Source: Ceratorhiza oryzae-sativae (taxonomy: Eukaryota; Basidiomycota; Agaricomycetes; Cantharellales; Ceratobasidiaceae). From it: a DNA stretch of 36,716 nt. The stretch is from the NCBI GenBank assembly GCA_030998015.1, contig JARWMV010000137.1:1-36716 (forward strand), given 5' to 3'. The notes beneath the pieces are model-generated. The model worked only from the letters and a program-made list of their open reading frames with translations, searched no databases and was not told the origin of the DNA. The position numbers were made by a program, and so were the translations under genes. Positions 36,648-36,716 of the stretch are shown here, one piece after another (within the stretch, counting starts at the first letter, position 1; every line of letters begins with the position of its first letter).

Positions 36648-36716
36648 CCGCCGGCGTTAGAGGGAATCCTAAAGATTCCCTCGTAGAAAATGACGACCGT
36701 TCGTCATTTTCAGCCG
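36648..36716 (+). mobile_element. elA, truncated by the window end
   Basis: Begins CCGCCGGC and stops after GCCG of the closing stem of the first unit. Confidence 0.9.

Noticed and set aside
21677..36716. Repeated palindromes considered as a CRISPR array
   Set aside because: Copies are irregularly spaced, in both orientations and separated by genes; no short uniform spacers.

Overview
The window looks like mitochondrial DNA of a fungus, probably an early-diverging (chytrid-like) lineage. The evidence is exons of nad5 and a nad4L-like start, group I intron cores, at least nine LAGLIDADG or GIY-YIG homing endonuclease genes, and an AT-rich background studded with GC-rich palindromes. The taxon is inferred from gene style only; no rRNA gene was recognised.

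The dominant content is palindromic mobile DNA. Four large families are named here. elA (172 bp, or about 222 bp with a nested hairpin; 30 complete and 2 partial copies) folds as two branched units of two hairpins each. elB (about 202-247 bp) and elC (208 bp) share a right half but have different left halves. elD is 119-192 bp. At least nine small hairpin families are also present, often nested in one another. elB copies are flanked by 5-bp direct repeats (TCATA or TCAAA), and removing an element plus one repeat restores two endonuclease reading frames exactly. An internal 4-nt segment of elB and elC is usually complementary to the flanking host bases.

Layout. 1-8081 is a giant imperfect palindrome centred near 3577 on a small hairpin; each arm carries a LAGLIDADG gene, nad5 exon C and a group I intron core. 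8211-21676 holds, on the minus strand and in order, two LAGLIDADG genes, nad5 exon A0, an intron with a mosaic endonuclease, exon A, an intron with a heavily interrupted GIY-YIG gene, exon B and an intron remnant. 21677-25680 is a third copy of the palindrome arm on the plus strand. 25681-28863 has two more LAGLIDADG genes. 28864-29793 is the last nad5 exon (D). 29794-34320 is non-coding and packed with hairpins. A tRNA-Ser(GCU) and a damaged near-copy lie at 34.3-34.6 kb. A second GIY-YIG gene begins at 35666 and is cut by elements at the window end.

nad5 is split between strands as written: A0, A and B are minus; D is plus; C is present three times. The arm copy at 3586-7526 and the copy at 21677-25680 are inverted repeats. 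Inverting the DNA between them puts A0-A-B-C-D in order on one strand, so the sequence probably shows one isomer of a flip-flopping molecule, or else nad5 needs trans-splicing here. About the first 95 residues of ND5 were not found.
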